This document shows, in pieces, positions 1-7,886 of a stretch of DNA of 64,000 bases (position 1 is its first letter; each line of letters begins with the position of its first letter). Where the stretch lies: positions 48,845 to 112,844 of the forward strand of contig NZ_JAINVF010000023.1 of NCBI RefSeq assembly GCF_020400585.1, given 5' to 3'. A model generated the notes under the pieces. That model did not search any database. It saw only the letters and a list, made by a program, of their open reading frames with translations, and was not told the DNA's origin. A program made the translations under genes and the position numbers. The stretch is from Streptomyces sp. NK08204. Lineage in GTDB: Bacteria; Actinomycetota; Actinomycetes; Streptomycetales; Streptomycetaceae.

Positions 1-2
1 CC

Positions 3-995
3 GAGGACCCCGCGGCGCGGCCCCCGGCCGGGTCCGGTCCCGATTTCCCGCTCGCACCACCCGTGCAGCTGCCGCCACCGGGTGCGGGCGGGGCTGTCGG
101 CGGTGCGGGCTCCGTCGAGCATGCTCCGGTGGGGGACGGAGGTGCCGGAGGAACTCCGGTTGCCGATCACACGCCCACCGTCGTCCCCGGGGGTACGCCG
201 CCGCCCGCGTACGGGGCTCCCGCCGGGGCGTACGGGTACCCGCAGCAGCATCCGCAGCAGCAGCCGTACGCGTCGCCGTACGGGCCGCCGTCGCAGGGGA
301 CGCCGCCCTACGGGCCGCCTTCGTACGCCACGCCTTCGTATGCCACGCCTTCGTACGGGTCCCCTTCGTACGGGCCGCCGCCCGTCGCGGGGCCGCCGGA
401 GCCGGCGCGGCGCAACGGGCGGTCCAGTGTGCTGCTCGTCGTCGTGGCGCTGGTCGTCGCGCTCGGTGCCGGTGGCTCGGTGTACGCGCTGATGAACAGG
501 GGCGGCAGCGACGACAAGGGCGACCGCACGGTCAGCCCCGCACCCACCGTCAGCACGAACGCGCCGCCGACACCCACGACGTCCGGGCCGCCCAGCCCCA
601 CCGGCTCGGCTTCGCCCACCCCCTCCGCGTCCGCGGACGGGGCGATCCCGCAGGGGTACCTGGGCACCTGGCGGGCGACCATCGACACCTCCGACGGCGC
701 CAGCACCCGCGAACTCACCATCCGACAGGGCAAGGTGGGGGACTCGGTGCTGACCCTCGTCGCCGACGGGCCCACCGACGGCGGCGGCACGTACCACTGC
801 GTCTTCGATGCCACGCTCGCCGAAGACCCGGGCACCGGCGGCCCGTTGGAGATCGGTCCGTCCACGGTGACCTCCGGCGAACCGGCCACGTCCTGCACGC
901 CGGGTGAGGCCACCGAGGTCACTCTGCTGCCGGACGGGCGGCTCAGGCGTGCCAAGAGCAGCGGCGGGGAGAGCCTGACGTACAGCAAGGAGTGA
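3..995 (+). CDS. C-terminal part of a proline-rich single-pass membrane protein (probably a Ser/Thr kinase tail), cut by the window edge
   Basis: The frame is open without a stop from the first full codon, so the gene begins outside the window; the GTG at 63 is only the first start codon visible. Visible order: a Pro/Gly/Tyr/Gln-rich cytoplasmic-type stretch with short repeats (YGPPSYATPSYATPSYG region), one membrane segment (SSVLLVVVALVVALGAGGS), then a Ser/Thr/Pro linker and a compact outer domain with a Cys pair (TYHCVF and ATSCTPG). This layout is typical of the C-terminal half of Streptomyces PknB-like kinases, and kinases sit next to the recR locus in related genomes. No kinase motif lies inside the window, so the kinase call is inference. 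Confidence 0.6.
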   Translation, partial: EDPAARPPAGSGPDFPLAPPVQLPPPGAGGAVGGAGSVEHAPVGDGGAGGTPVADHTPTVVPGGTPPPAYGAPAGAYGYPQQHPQQQPYASPYGPPSQGTPPYGPPSYATPSYATPSYGSPSYGPPPVAGPPEPARRNGRSSVLLVVVALVVALGAGGSVYALMNRGGSDDKGDRTVSPAPTVSTNAPPTPTTSGPPSPTGSASPTPSASADGAIPQGYLGTWRATIDTSDGASTRELTIRQGKVGDSVLTLVADGPTDGGGTYHCVFDATLAEDPGTGGPLEIGPSTVTSGEPATSCTPGEATEVTLLPDGRLRRAKSSGGESLTYSKE

Positions 996-1021
996 ATGCG
1001 CGCCGCGTGCCCCGACCCGCG

Positions 1022-1594
1022 TCAGCGGACCACGTCGAACACGTTCTTCTGCAGGCCGTTGGCGTACACCTCGTGCTCCACCAGCTTCAGCTTCTGCGTG
1101 TCCTTGTCCGTCGCGCTGAACAGCCGCTTGCCCGCGCCGAGCAGCAGCGGGAAGACGAGCAGGTGGTAGCGGTCGATCAGGCCGGCGTCCGAAAGGCCGT
1201 GGTTCAGGGTGGCGCTGCCGTGGACGATGATCGGGCCGCCCTCGGTCTCCTTCAGCGCGGCGACCTCGTCGAGCGAGCGCAGGATGGTGGTCTCGCCCCA
1301 GTTCGACACCAGGTCGTCCTCGCCGAGCGTGGTGGAGACGACGTACTTCGGCATCACCTTGTAGTCGGCGAACTCCGGCATGTCCGGCCACACCGGGCTG
1401 AACGCCTGGTAGCTGACCCGGCCCATCAGCATCGCGGTGGCCTCCTTCTGTTCCCGGCCCTTGATCTCGAAGGCTTCGGGGAGGAACTCGACGTCCTTGA
1501 AGGTCCACCCGGAGTTCCGGTAGCCGGGCTCGCCGCCCGGGGCCTCCACGACGCCGTCGAGCGAGACGAAGGCAGTGCTGATCAGGGTGCGCAT
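1022..1594 (-). CDS. Dihydrofolate reductase / RibD C-terminal family protein
   Basis: 190 residues, a full-length member of the RibD C-terminal (DHFR-like) family seen as YyaP/YwjB-type proteins. The N-terminus MRTLISTAFVSLDGVVE is the usual first strand with its Asp-Gly turn. A central MGRVSYQAFSPVW segment carries the conserved G-R-x-x-Y, and the GGPIIVHGSATL segment is the nucleotide-binding glycine region. Such proteins are likely NADPH-dependent reductases but the substrate is unknown. It is a single gene, opposite to the membrane protein before it, with its stop about 26 bases from that gene's stop. Confidence 0.85.
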   Translation of the reverse strand: MRTLISTAFVSLDGVVEAPGGEPGYRNSGWTFKDVEFLPEAFEIKGREQKEATAMLMGRVSYQAFSPVWPDMPEFADYKVMPKYVVSTTLGEDDLVSNWGETTILRSLDEVAALKETEGGPIIVHGSATLNHGLSDAGLIDRYHLLVFPLLLGAGKRLFSATDKDTQKLKLVEHEVYANGLQKNVFDVVR

Positions 1595-1707
1595 CCGGGT
1601 CTCCTGGGTGTGGGTCGGCTTCTCAGTGTCTCGTGCCTGGTTCTCACGTTCTCACGATGTCTGACCGGGAAGCCGGGGAGAACTCATCGCCGTGCCCTGT
1701 CACCTGC

Positions 1708-2460
1708 CTAGCGCGGCTCCGGCGGTCGCTGGCGGGGCATGTTCGGGCGGGCGCCGTTCGGCGGGGGAAGGGGGAACCGGCCCGTCGCGTGCGCGGACTC
1801 GGCGCGCGGGCCGGAGGCCACCGCGGCCTGGATACCGAGGGGGGTGGAGCCCGTGCGGAACTCCACCATCCAGTCGGCGGTCTCGGTGCGGACCAGGTCG
1901 GTGACGTCCTCCGAGAAGCGGCGCAGGACGCCGAGGCAGCGCTCGGTGGCCTCGCCGGCCGTGCCCTCCGCCGGGCCCAGCACCTCCCGGACGTTCTCCG
2001 AGGCCCACTCGAACTGGAGGGCCTGGAGCCGCCGCTGCACGGCCTGCGCGGTGGCGACGTCCCTCATCCAGCCGGAGGTGACGCCGAAGAAGCGGTCCAC
2101 GCCGACGCAGCAGACCGCGAGCAGCAGCGCCAGATAGCCCCACGGGGCCACGCCGCCCGTCACCCCGGTCAGGTCCAGGAGGGGGAGGGCGGCGCCGGCC
2201 ACGGCTCCCGAGGCCGCCCCGGCGCGCAGGGCTCGTGCGCCGCGCCGCTTCCACACCCGGTCCGCCAGATACCAGGCCGCCGTCTCCAGGGCGCCGTGCT
2301 CCACCCAGCGGTACAGCTCGTCCAGCCGCTGCGCCGGCTCGCCCCAGCTGCCGAGCGGGAAGGGCCGCCCGGTCAGATCGCCAGGCCGCAGCTCGGCCGC
2401 ACCCTCGCCCCGCCCGTCCTGATGAGGGGGACCCTCGGGCTGCATCTCCGGCTGACCCAC
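1708..2460 (-). CDS. SLATT-domain two-helix membrane protein
   Basis: About 250 residues from the GTG at 2460, chosen because AAGGAG lies just upstream of it and the N-terminus before it is not conserved-looking. Two adjacent hydrophobic helices (ALRAGAASGAVAGAALPLL and WGYLALLLAVCCVGVDRFFG) are followed by a long amphipathic helical region (VQRRLQALQFEW) and a disordered Pro/Arg-rich tail. That is the SLATT plan (SMODS/SLOG-associating two-TM domain), a family predicted to form pores in conflict systems. Here it stands alone, divergent from ybaB-recR, and in Streptomyces it appears to be a resident core gene. No sensor or cyclase partner is adjacent, so a defence role is not shown. Confidence 0.65.
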   Translation of the reverse strand: MGQPEMQPEGPPHQDGRGEGAAELRPGDLTGRPFPLGSWGEPAQRLDELYRWVEHGALETAAWYLADRVWKRRGARALRAGAASGAVAGAALPLLDLTGVTGGVAPWGYLALLLAVCCVGVDRFFGVTSGWMRDVATAQAVQRRLQALQFEWASENVREVLGPAEGTAGEATERCLGVLRRFSEDVTDLVRTETADWMVEFRTGSTPLGIQAAVASGPRAESAHATGRFPLPPPNGARPNMPRQRPPEPR

Positions 2461-2697
2461 CCGGCACTCCTTATGAACGGTTACATCGCGTGACATTGCA
2501 CGCCGTCGCGCGGCCCCCTTCCTACCGCCCAATGGGTGGCGAAGAGGTGGCTTTCCCGACTTTTCCGCCCAGAAGAGGGCCTTGGTCAGGTATAGGGCTC
2601 GTGGCGTTGTCACTCGAAAGAGTGGCGGAGCGAGGGCCGCGTGGACCACGTAGGCTCGTTCACAACGCAGGAAGAACGACGAATCCAGGAGCTGATC

Positions 2698-3042
2698 GTG
2701 ATTCCCGGTGGTGGCCAGCCCAACATGCAGCAGTTGCTTCAGCAGGCCCAGAAGATGCAGCAGGACCTCCAGCGGGCGCAGGAGGAACTGGCGAACACGG
2801 AAGTCGACGGGCAGGCGGGCGGCGGACTGGTGAAGGCCACCGTGACCGGCGCCGGTGAGCTGCGTGCGCTGCGGATCGACCCCCAGGCGGTGGACCCGGA
2901 GGACACCGAGACCCTCGCCGACCTGATCGTGGCGGCCGTACAGGCGGCCAACGAGAACGCGCAGGCCCTCCAGCAGAACAAGCTCGGCCCGCTGGCGCAG
3001 GGCCTGGGCGGCGGCACCGGTATCCCCGGTCTGCCTTTCTAA
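2698..3042 (+). CDS. ybaB: YbaB/EbfC family nucleoid-associated protein
   Basis: 114 residues starting at the GTG at 2698, which has AGGAG seven bases upstream; the frame opens earlier (2641) but that N-terminus is not family-like. The start VIPGGGQPNMQQLLQQAQKM, a long N-terminal helix rich in Gln, and the LVKATVTGAGELRALRIDP strand pair are diagnostic of YbaB. The family forms dimeric DNA-binding tweezers and is co-transcribed with recR in most bacteria, as here (55-base gap). In actinomycetes the dnaX part of the usual dnaX-ybaB-recR cluster is elsewhere. Confidence 0.95.
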   Translation: MIPGGGQPNMQQLLQQAQKMQQDLQRAQEELANTEVDGQAGGGLVKATVTGAGELRALRIDPQAVDPEDTETLADLIVAAVQAANENAQALQQNKLGPLAQGLGGGTGIPGLPF

Positions 3043-3097
3043 GACCGGGCGCGGCCAACTACGGTACGTACCGTAAGACTCCAGGAAGGGCAGTCCG

Positions 3098-3697
3098 GTG
3101 TACGAAGGCGTGGTCCAGGACCTCATCGACGAGCTGGGGCGGCTGCCCGGCGTCGGTCCCAAGAGCGCGCAGCGGATCGCCTTCCACGTCCTGCAGGCCG
3201 AGCCGACGGACGTGAAGCGGCTCGCGCAGGCGCTCCTGGAGGTCAAGGCGAAGGTCCGCTTCTGCGTGACCTGCGGCAACGTGGCGCAGGAGGAGCTGTG
3301 CACCATCTGCCGCGACGCCCGGCGCGACCCCTCGGTCATCTGTGTCGTGGAGGAGCCGAAGGACGTCGTCGCCGTCGAGCGCACCCGTGAGTTCCGCGGG
3401 CGCTACCACGTTCTCGGTGGCGCCATCAGCCCGATCGAGGGTGTGGGCCCCGACGACCTGCGTATACGAGAACTTCTCGCCAGGTTGGCCGACGGGACGG
3501 TCACGGAGCTGATCCTGGCCACGGACCCGAATCTGGAGGGCGAGGCGACGGCGACGTACCTCGCCCGCATGATCAAGCCCATGGGCCTGAAGGTCACCCG
3601 CCTGGCCAGCGGCCTCCCGGTGGGTGGCGACCTGGAATACGCGGACGAGGTCACGCTCGGCCGCGCCTTCGAGGGGAGACGACTCCTAGATGTCTGA
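3098..3697 (+). CDS. recR: Recombination mediator RecR
   Basis: 199 residues, the standard length, starting at GTG 3098. Order: helix-hairpin-helix LPGVGPKSAQRIAFH (residues about 15-29), a C4 zinc finger CVTCGN...CTIC (about 56-71), and a Toprim domain from VICVVEEPKDVVAVE to the C-terminus. RecR works with RecO/RecF to load RecA on gapped DNA. It follows ybaB and overlaps the next gene by 8 bases, so the three genes are probably one transcript. Confidence 0.97.
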   Translation: MYEGVVQDLIDELGRLPGVGPKSAQRIAFHVLQAEPTDVKRLAQALLEVKAKVRFCVTCGNVAQEELCTICRDARRDPSVICVVEEPKDVVAVERTREFRGRYHVLGGAISPIEGVGPDDLRIRELLARLADGTVTELILATDPNLEGEATATYLARMIKPMGLKVTRLASGLPVGGDLEYADEVTLGRAFEGRRLLDV

Positions 3698-4352
3698 CGC
3701 CACGCTGCACGCCACGTCGCAGAACCCGGACGACTTCGCGGTCCAGATCGCGGACCAGATCGAGAGTTTCCTGGTGGCGGTCACGGAGGTCGCCAGGGGC
3801 GACGAGCCCGGCTCGACGGTGCCCTTCCTGCTGCTGGAGGTCTCCCAGCTCCTGCTGGCCGGCGGCCGTCTCGGCGCCCACGAGGACATCGTCCCCGAGG
3901 AGCGCTACGAGCCCGACCTCGGCCCGGAGCCGGACGTGGACGAACTCCGCGAGAACCTCGCCCGCCTCCTGGAGCCGGTCGACATCTACTCCGAGGTCTT
4001 CGACCCCTACGAGCCCCGCAAGGCGCCCGTCCCGGCCCGGATCTCCGACGACCTCGCCGACGTCATCACCGACCTGCGCCACGGCATGGCCCACTACCGC
4101 TCGGGCCGTATCACCGAGGCCCTGTGGTGGTGGCAGTTCTCCTACTTCTCCAACTGGGGCCCCATGGCCTCCTCGGTGCTGCGCGCCCTGCAGTCGGTCC
4201 TCATCCACGTCCGCCTCAACCAGCCCCTGGAGGAACTGGACGGCCTCGACACCGACCAGGCCGACGTCGGTGACGAGACCCTCGAGTTCGAGGCGGGCCG
4301 GGTGATGGCCCAGGAGATCGGCGGTCCGCTGGGGCTGGGTCAGGCCCAGTAG
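3690..4352 (+). CDS. DUF5063 family protein
   Basis: 220 residues starting at ATG 3690, overlapping the end of recR by 8 bases, which suggests translational coupling. It is acidic and helical, with the conserved block DDLADVITDLRHGMAHYRSG followed by EALWWWQFSYFSNWGP, typical of the actinobacterial DUF5063 family. No catalytic motif, signal peptide or membrane segment is visible. The position directly behind recR is common in Streptomyces, so a repair-related role is possible but unproven. Confidence 0.85.
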   Translation: MSDATLHATSQNPDDFAVQIADQIESFLVAVTEVARGDEPGSTVPFLLLEVSQLLLAGGRLGAHEDIVPEERYEPDLGPEPDVDELRENLARLLEPVDIYSEVFDPYEPRKAPVPARISDDLADVITDLRHGMAHYRSGRITEALWWWQFSYFSNWGPMASSVLRALQSVLIHVRLNQPLEELDGLDTDQADVGDETLEFEAGRVMAQEIGGPLGLGQAQ

Positions 4353-4534
4353 GCCGTCGCACGCGCGAGCCGCCGGACTGTGACCCGGGGCACTTTTCGC
4401 GTGGGTCGTTCCCCGGTGGGCAGAAGGCCCTGCGGACAACGGGCGGCCGCGTCTCACCATGCGGGAGCGGAGGGGACGATTTCGGGCGCTCGATAGACTG
4501 AGCCGACACAGAACGAACCGAGCGAGGAGCGCAC
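4353..4534 (+). promoter_or_regulatory. Intergenic promoter region of the ask-asd operon
   Basis: The 182 bases before ask hold no gene. A TAGACT hexamer at 4493-4498 resembles a sigma-70-type -10 box for the downstream operon; no convincing -35 is visible. GAGGAG at 4523-4528 is the ribosome site for the GTG start of ask. The assignment rests on position and the hexamer only. Confidence 0.35.
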
Positions 4535-5812
4535 GTGGGCCTTGTCGTGCAGAAGTACGGAGGCTCCTCCGTAGCCGATGCCGAGGGCATCAAGCGCGTC
4601 GCCAAGCGGATCGTGGAAGCGAAGAGGAACGGCAACCAGGTTGTCGTCGTCGTTTCCGCGATGGGCGACACGACGGACGAGCTGATCGATCTCGCCGAGC
4701 AGGTATCGCCGATGCCTGCCGGGCGTGAGTTCGACATGCTGCTGACCGCCGGAGAGCGGATCTCCATGGCCCTGCTGGCCATGGCGATCAAAAACCTGGG
4801 ACACGAGGCCCAGTCGTTCACCGGCAGCCAGGCAGGCGTCATCACCGACTCGGTCCACAACAAAGCCCGGATCATCGACGTCACGCCGGGCCGGATCAGG
4901 ACCGCGCTGGACGAGGGCAACATCGCCATCGTCGCCGGTTTCCAGGGCGTCAGCGCCGACAAGAAGGACATCACCACGCTCGGCCGTGGCGGGTCCGACA
5001 CGACGGCCGTGGCGCTCGCCGCCGCGCTGGACGCCGAGGTCTGCGAGATCTACACCGACGTCGACGGCGTGTTCACCGCCGACCCGCGCGTGGTGAAGAA
5101 GGCGAAGAAGATCGACTGGATCTCCTTCGAGGACATGCTGGAACTGGCCGCGTCCGGTTCCAAGGTGCTGCTCCACCGCTGCGTGGAGTACGCCCGCCGC
5201 TACAACATCCCGATCCATGTCCGGTCCAGCTTCAGCGGGCTCCAGGGCACCTGGGTCAGCAGTGAGCCGATTACGCAAGGGGACAAGAAGGTGGAGCAGG
5301 CCATCATCTCCGGTGTCGCGCACGACACCTCCGAGGCCAAGATCACGGTCGTCGGCGTGCCGGACAAGCCGGGTGAGGCCGCCGCGATCTTCCGGACCAT
5401 CGCCGATGCCGCGATCAACATCGACATGGTCGTGCAGAACGTCTCCGCCGCGTCCACGGGCCTGACGGACATCTCCTTCACGCTGCCCAAGACCGAGGGC
5501 CGCAAGGCCATCGACGCGCTGGAGAAGAATCGCGCGGGCATCGGCTTCGACTCGCTGCGCTACGACGACCAGATCGGCAAGATCTCGCTGGTCGGCGCGG
5601 GCATGAAGACCAACCCCGGGGTCACCGCCGACTTCTTCACGGCCCTGTCCGACGCGGGCGTCAACATCGAGCTGATCTCGACATCCGAGATCCGCATCTC
5701 GGTCGTCACCCGCGCCGACGAGGTGCCGGAGGCCGTGCGCGCCGTGCACACCGCCTTCGGGCTCGACTCCGACACCGACGAGGCCGTCGTCTACGGAGGC
5801 ACGGGCCGCTGA
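4535..5812 (+). CDS. ask: Aspartate kinase (with probable internal beta-subunit start)
   Basis: 425 residues, full length for a LysC-type aspartokinase, phosphorylating aspartate in the first step to lysine, threonine, methionine and, in streptomycetes, diaminopimelate. The N-terminus VQKYGGSSVADAEGI holds the KxGG(S/T)S catalytic signature. The kinase domain includes TTLGRGGSDTTAVALAAALDA. From about residue 265 two ACT domains follow (KITVVGVPDKPGEAAAIF and ISLVGAGMKTNPGVTADFF), the allosteric Lys/Thr module. An in-frame GTG at 5291 after AAGGGGACAAGAAG could start the separate beta subunit known from alpha2-beta2 actinobacterial aspartokinases. The stop overlaps the asd start by one base. 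Confidence 0.97.
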   Translation: MGLVVQKYGGSSVADAEGIKRVAKRIVEAKRNGNQVVVVVSAMGDTTDELIDLAEQVSPMPAGREFDMLLTAGERISMALLAMAIKNLGHEAQSFTGSQAGVITDSVHNKARIIDVTPGRIRTALDEGNIAIVAGFQGVSADKKDITTLGRGGSDTTAVALAAALDAEVCEIYTDVDGVFTADPRVVKKAKKIDWISFEDMLELAASGSKVLLHRCVEYARRYNIPIHVRSSFSGLQGTWVSSEPITQGDKKVEQAIISGVAHDTSEAKITVVGVPDKPGEAAAIFRTIADAAINIDMVVQNVSAASTGLTDISFTLPKTEGRKAIDALEKNRAGIGFDSLRYDDQIGKISLVGAGMKTNPGVTADFFTALSDAGVNIELISTSEIRISVVTRADEVPEAVRAVHTAFGLDSDTDEAVVYGGTGR

Positions 5813-6879
5813 TGGCATCGACCGGCAGGCCGACGCTCGCGGTCGTGGGAGCGACCGGGGCCGTCGGCGCGGTCATGCTCCAGATCCTGTCCCAGCGCGC
5901 GGACATCTGGGGCGAGATCCGTCTGATCGCCTCCCCGCGCTCGGCCGGCCGCAAGCTGGCCGTGCGCGGGGAGGAGGTCGAGGTGGTCGCCCTGTCCGAG
6001 GAGGCCTTCGACGGGGTCGACATCGCGATGTTCGACGTGCCGGACGAGGTCTCCGCCCAGTGGGCGCCGATCGCCGCCGCGCGCGGCACGGTCGTCGTGG
6101 ACAACTCGGGCGCCTTCCGGATGGACCCGGAGGTGCCCCTGGTGGTGCCCGAGGTCAATCCCCACGCGGCACGCCTCCGGCCGCGCGGCATCATCGCCAA
6201 CCCCAACTGCACGACCCTGTCGATGATCGTCGCCCTGGGCGCGCTGCACGCCGAGTTCGGCCTGCGCGAGCTGGTCGTGTCGTCGTACCAGGCGGTGAGC
6301 GGCGCCGGGCGGGCCGGCGTGGACACGTTGCGGGCCCAGCTGTCCCTGGTCGCCGGCACCGAACTGGGCACCAAGCCCGGTGACGTACGGCGGGCCGTCG
6401 GGGAGGGCACGGGGCCGTTCCCGGAGCCGGTCGCCCTGAACGTCGTCCCCTGGGCCGGGTCCCTCCGGGAGGACGGCTGGTCGTCGGAGGAGATGAAGGT
6501 GCGGGACGAGTCCCGCAAGATCCTCGGACTGCCGAAGCTGCCGGTCGCCGTCACCTGCGTGCGGGTGCCGGTGGTCACCGGCCACTCCCTCACCGTCCAC
6601 GCCCGGTTCCAGGGCGAGGTCACCGTGGACGGCGCCCGCGAGATCATCGCCACCGCCCCGGGCGTCGTGCTGTACGACGACCCGGCCGCCGGGGAGTTCC
6701 CCACCCCCGCCGACGTCGTCGGCACCGACCCCACCTGGGTCGGGCGGGTCCGGCGTGCCCTGGACGACCCGACGGCGCTCGAACTGTTCGTGTGCGGCGA
6801 CAACCTGCGCAAGGGGGCCGCGCTCAACACCGCGCAGATCGCCGAGCTGGTGGCCGCCGAGGCGGCGGACCGGACCTGA
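5812..6879 (+). CDS. asd: Aspartate-semialdehyde dehydrogenase
   Basis: 355 residues from the ATG that shares one base with the ask stop, so the two are translationally coupled. It reduces aspartyl phosphate to aspartate semialdehyde with NADPH. Visible: the Rossmann start LAVVGATGAVGAVMLQIL, the active site NPNCTT with nucleophilic Cys133, the SYQAVSGAGRAG loop and the VPVVTGHSLTVHARF block with the catalytic His. It closes the operon; a GC-rich hairpin follows at 6967-7002. Confidence 0.97.
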   Translation: MASTGRPTLAVVGATGAVGAVMLQILSQRADIWGEIRLIASPRSAGRKLAVRGEEVEVVALSEEAFDGVDIAMFDVPDEVSAQWAPIAAARGTVVVDNSGAFRMDPEVPLVVPEVNPHAARLRPRGIIANPNCTTLSMIVALGALHAEFGLRELVVSSYQAVSGAGRAGVDTLRAQLSLVAGTELGTKPGDVRRAVGEGTGPFPEPVALNVVPWAGSLREDGWSSEEMKVRDESRKILGLPKLPVAVTCVRVPVVTGHSLTVHARFQGEVTVDGAREIIATAPGVVLYDDPAAGEFPTPADVVGTDPTWVGRVRRALDDPTALELFVCGDNLRKGAALNTAQIAELVAAEAADRT

Positions 6880-6966
6880 CCGGCCGAGCCGCGCCTCGCG
6901 GGTGGTTTCGATGCCACTCACACGTTTTCTCGCCTGACAGGTTTGTAGGATCCCAGTAAGAATCTC

Positions 6967-7002
6967 CTCCCCGCCCCGCGCAACCGCGCGTGCGGCGGGG
7001 AG
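6967..7002 (+). terminator. Rho-independent-type hairpin after asd
   Basis: CTCCCCGCC and GGCGGGGAG form a 9-base stem around an 18-base GC-rich loop that can pair further. It lies 88 bases after the asd stop and is followed by a short GTCTTTG stretch, as usual for Streptomyces terminators with poor U-tracts. The rest of the 326-base gap to the sigma factor presumably holds that gene's promoter; no clear -35/-10 is visible. Confidence 0.6.
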
Positions 7003-7205
7003 CGTCTTTGCGGTCACCCTCGCGGGGGGCGTGGGGGCGTGGGGAGTCCGGTGTGGGGACGCCGGACTCCGGGCGTGGGGACGCCCGTTCATATGGTGCA
7101 TAGGGGAAGAGCGGGACGCATGAGGGCACTTGGTGTATTGCGGGTTGTTGTGCATGTGACGTCCGGCACGTACAACCTCAGCGGGGTGAAGCGTGTCCAA
7201 CAGGC

Positions 7206-7886
7206 GTGGCAGAGGTACTCGAACTCAGTGCGGCCCGCGGCACGGCCCTACGGCCGCCCCCTGCGGTGCTCCGGCCCCGCATACCCGGCGGCATGCCGGT
7301 GATAGCGCCCATGCCCGCAGCGCGGCCCGCCCGCGTACCCGGTCAGCGCGACGGCTCCGAGGACGCCGTCACGGTCGCTCAGCCCACGGTGGTCGGCACC
7401 ACCGTCGACCATCTCACCGAGACCTATCGTGCGCACTACCGCTCGCTGCTGGGTCTCGCCGCGCTCCTCCTCGACGACACCGCCTCCTGCGAGGACGTCG
7501 TCCAGGAGGCCTTCATCCGGGTGCACTCCGCGCGCAAGCGCGTCCGCGACCCCGAGAAGACGCTGGCCTACCTGAGACAGACGGTCGTCAACCTCTCGCG
7601 CTCCACCCTGCGCCGGCGCATCCTCGGCCTGAAGCTGCTCGCGAAGCCGATGCCCGACATGGCGAGCGCTGAGGAAGGTGCCTACGACCAGCTGGAGCGC
7701 CGTGACCTCATCAAGGCGATGAAGGGGCTGCAGCGCCGTCAGCGCGAGGTCCTCGTCCTGCGCTACTTCGCGGACATGACCGAGGCCCAGGTCGCCGAGA
7801 CCCTCGGGATATCCCTGGGCTCGGTCAAGGCCTACGGCTCGCGGGGCATCGCCGCCCTGCGCGTGGCCATGGGGACGCCGGCATGA
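7206..7886 (+). CDS. SigE-70-type (ECF-like) RNA polymerase sigma factor
   Basis: 226 residues from GTG 7206. After an unusual 75-residue Pro/Ala-rich leader comes sigma region 2 (LTETYRAHYRSLLGLAALLL...CEDVVQEAFIRV, about residues 65-105) and region 4 (QRRQREVLVLRYFADMTEA...LGISLGSVKAYGSRG, about 175-220). There is no region 1.1 or 3, so it is a group 4 factor. The last codons overlap the following membrane protein gene (ATGA), the usual arrangement for a sigma factor and its regulator, although that neighbour has no recognised zinc anti-sigma motif. Confidence 0.9.
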   Translation: MAEVLELSAARGTALRPPPAVLRPRIPGGMPVIAPMPAARPARVPGQRDGSEDAVTVAQPTVVGTTVDHLTETYRAHYRSLLGLAALLLDDTASCEDVVQEAFIRVHSARKRVRDPEKTLAYLRQTVVNLSRSTLRRRILGLKLLAKPMPDMASAEEGAYDQLERRDLIKAMKGLQRRQREVLVLRYFADMTEAQVAETLGISLGSVKAYGSRGIAALRVAMGTPA

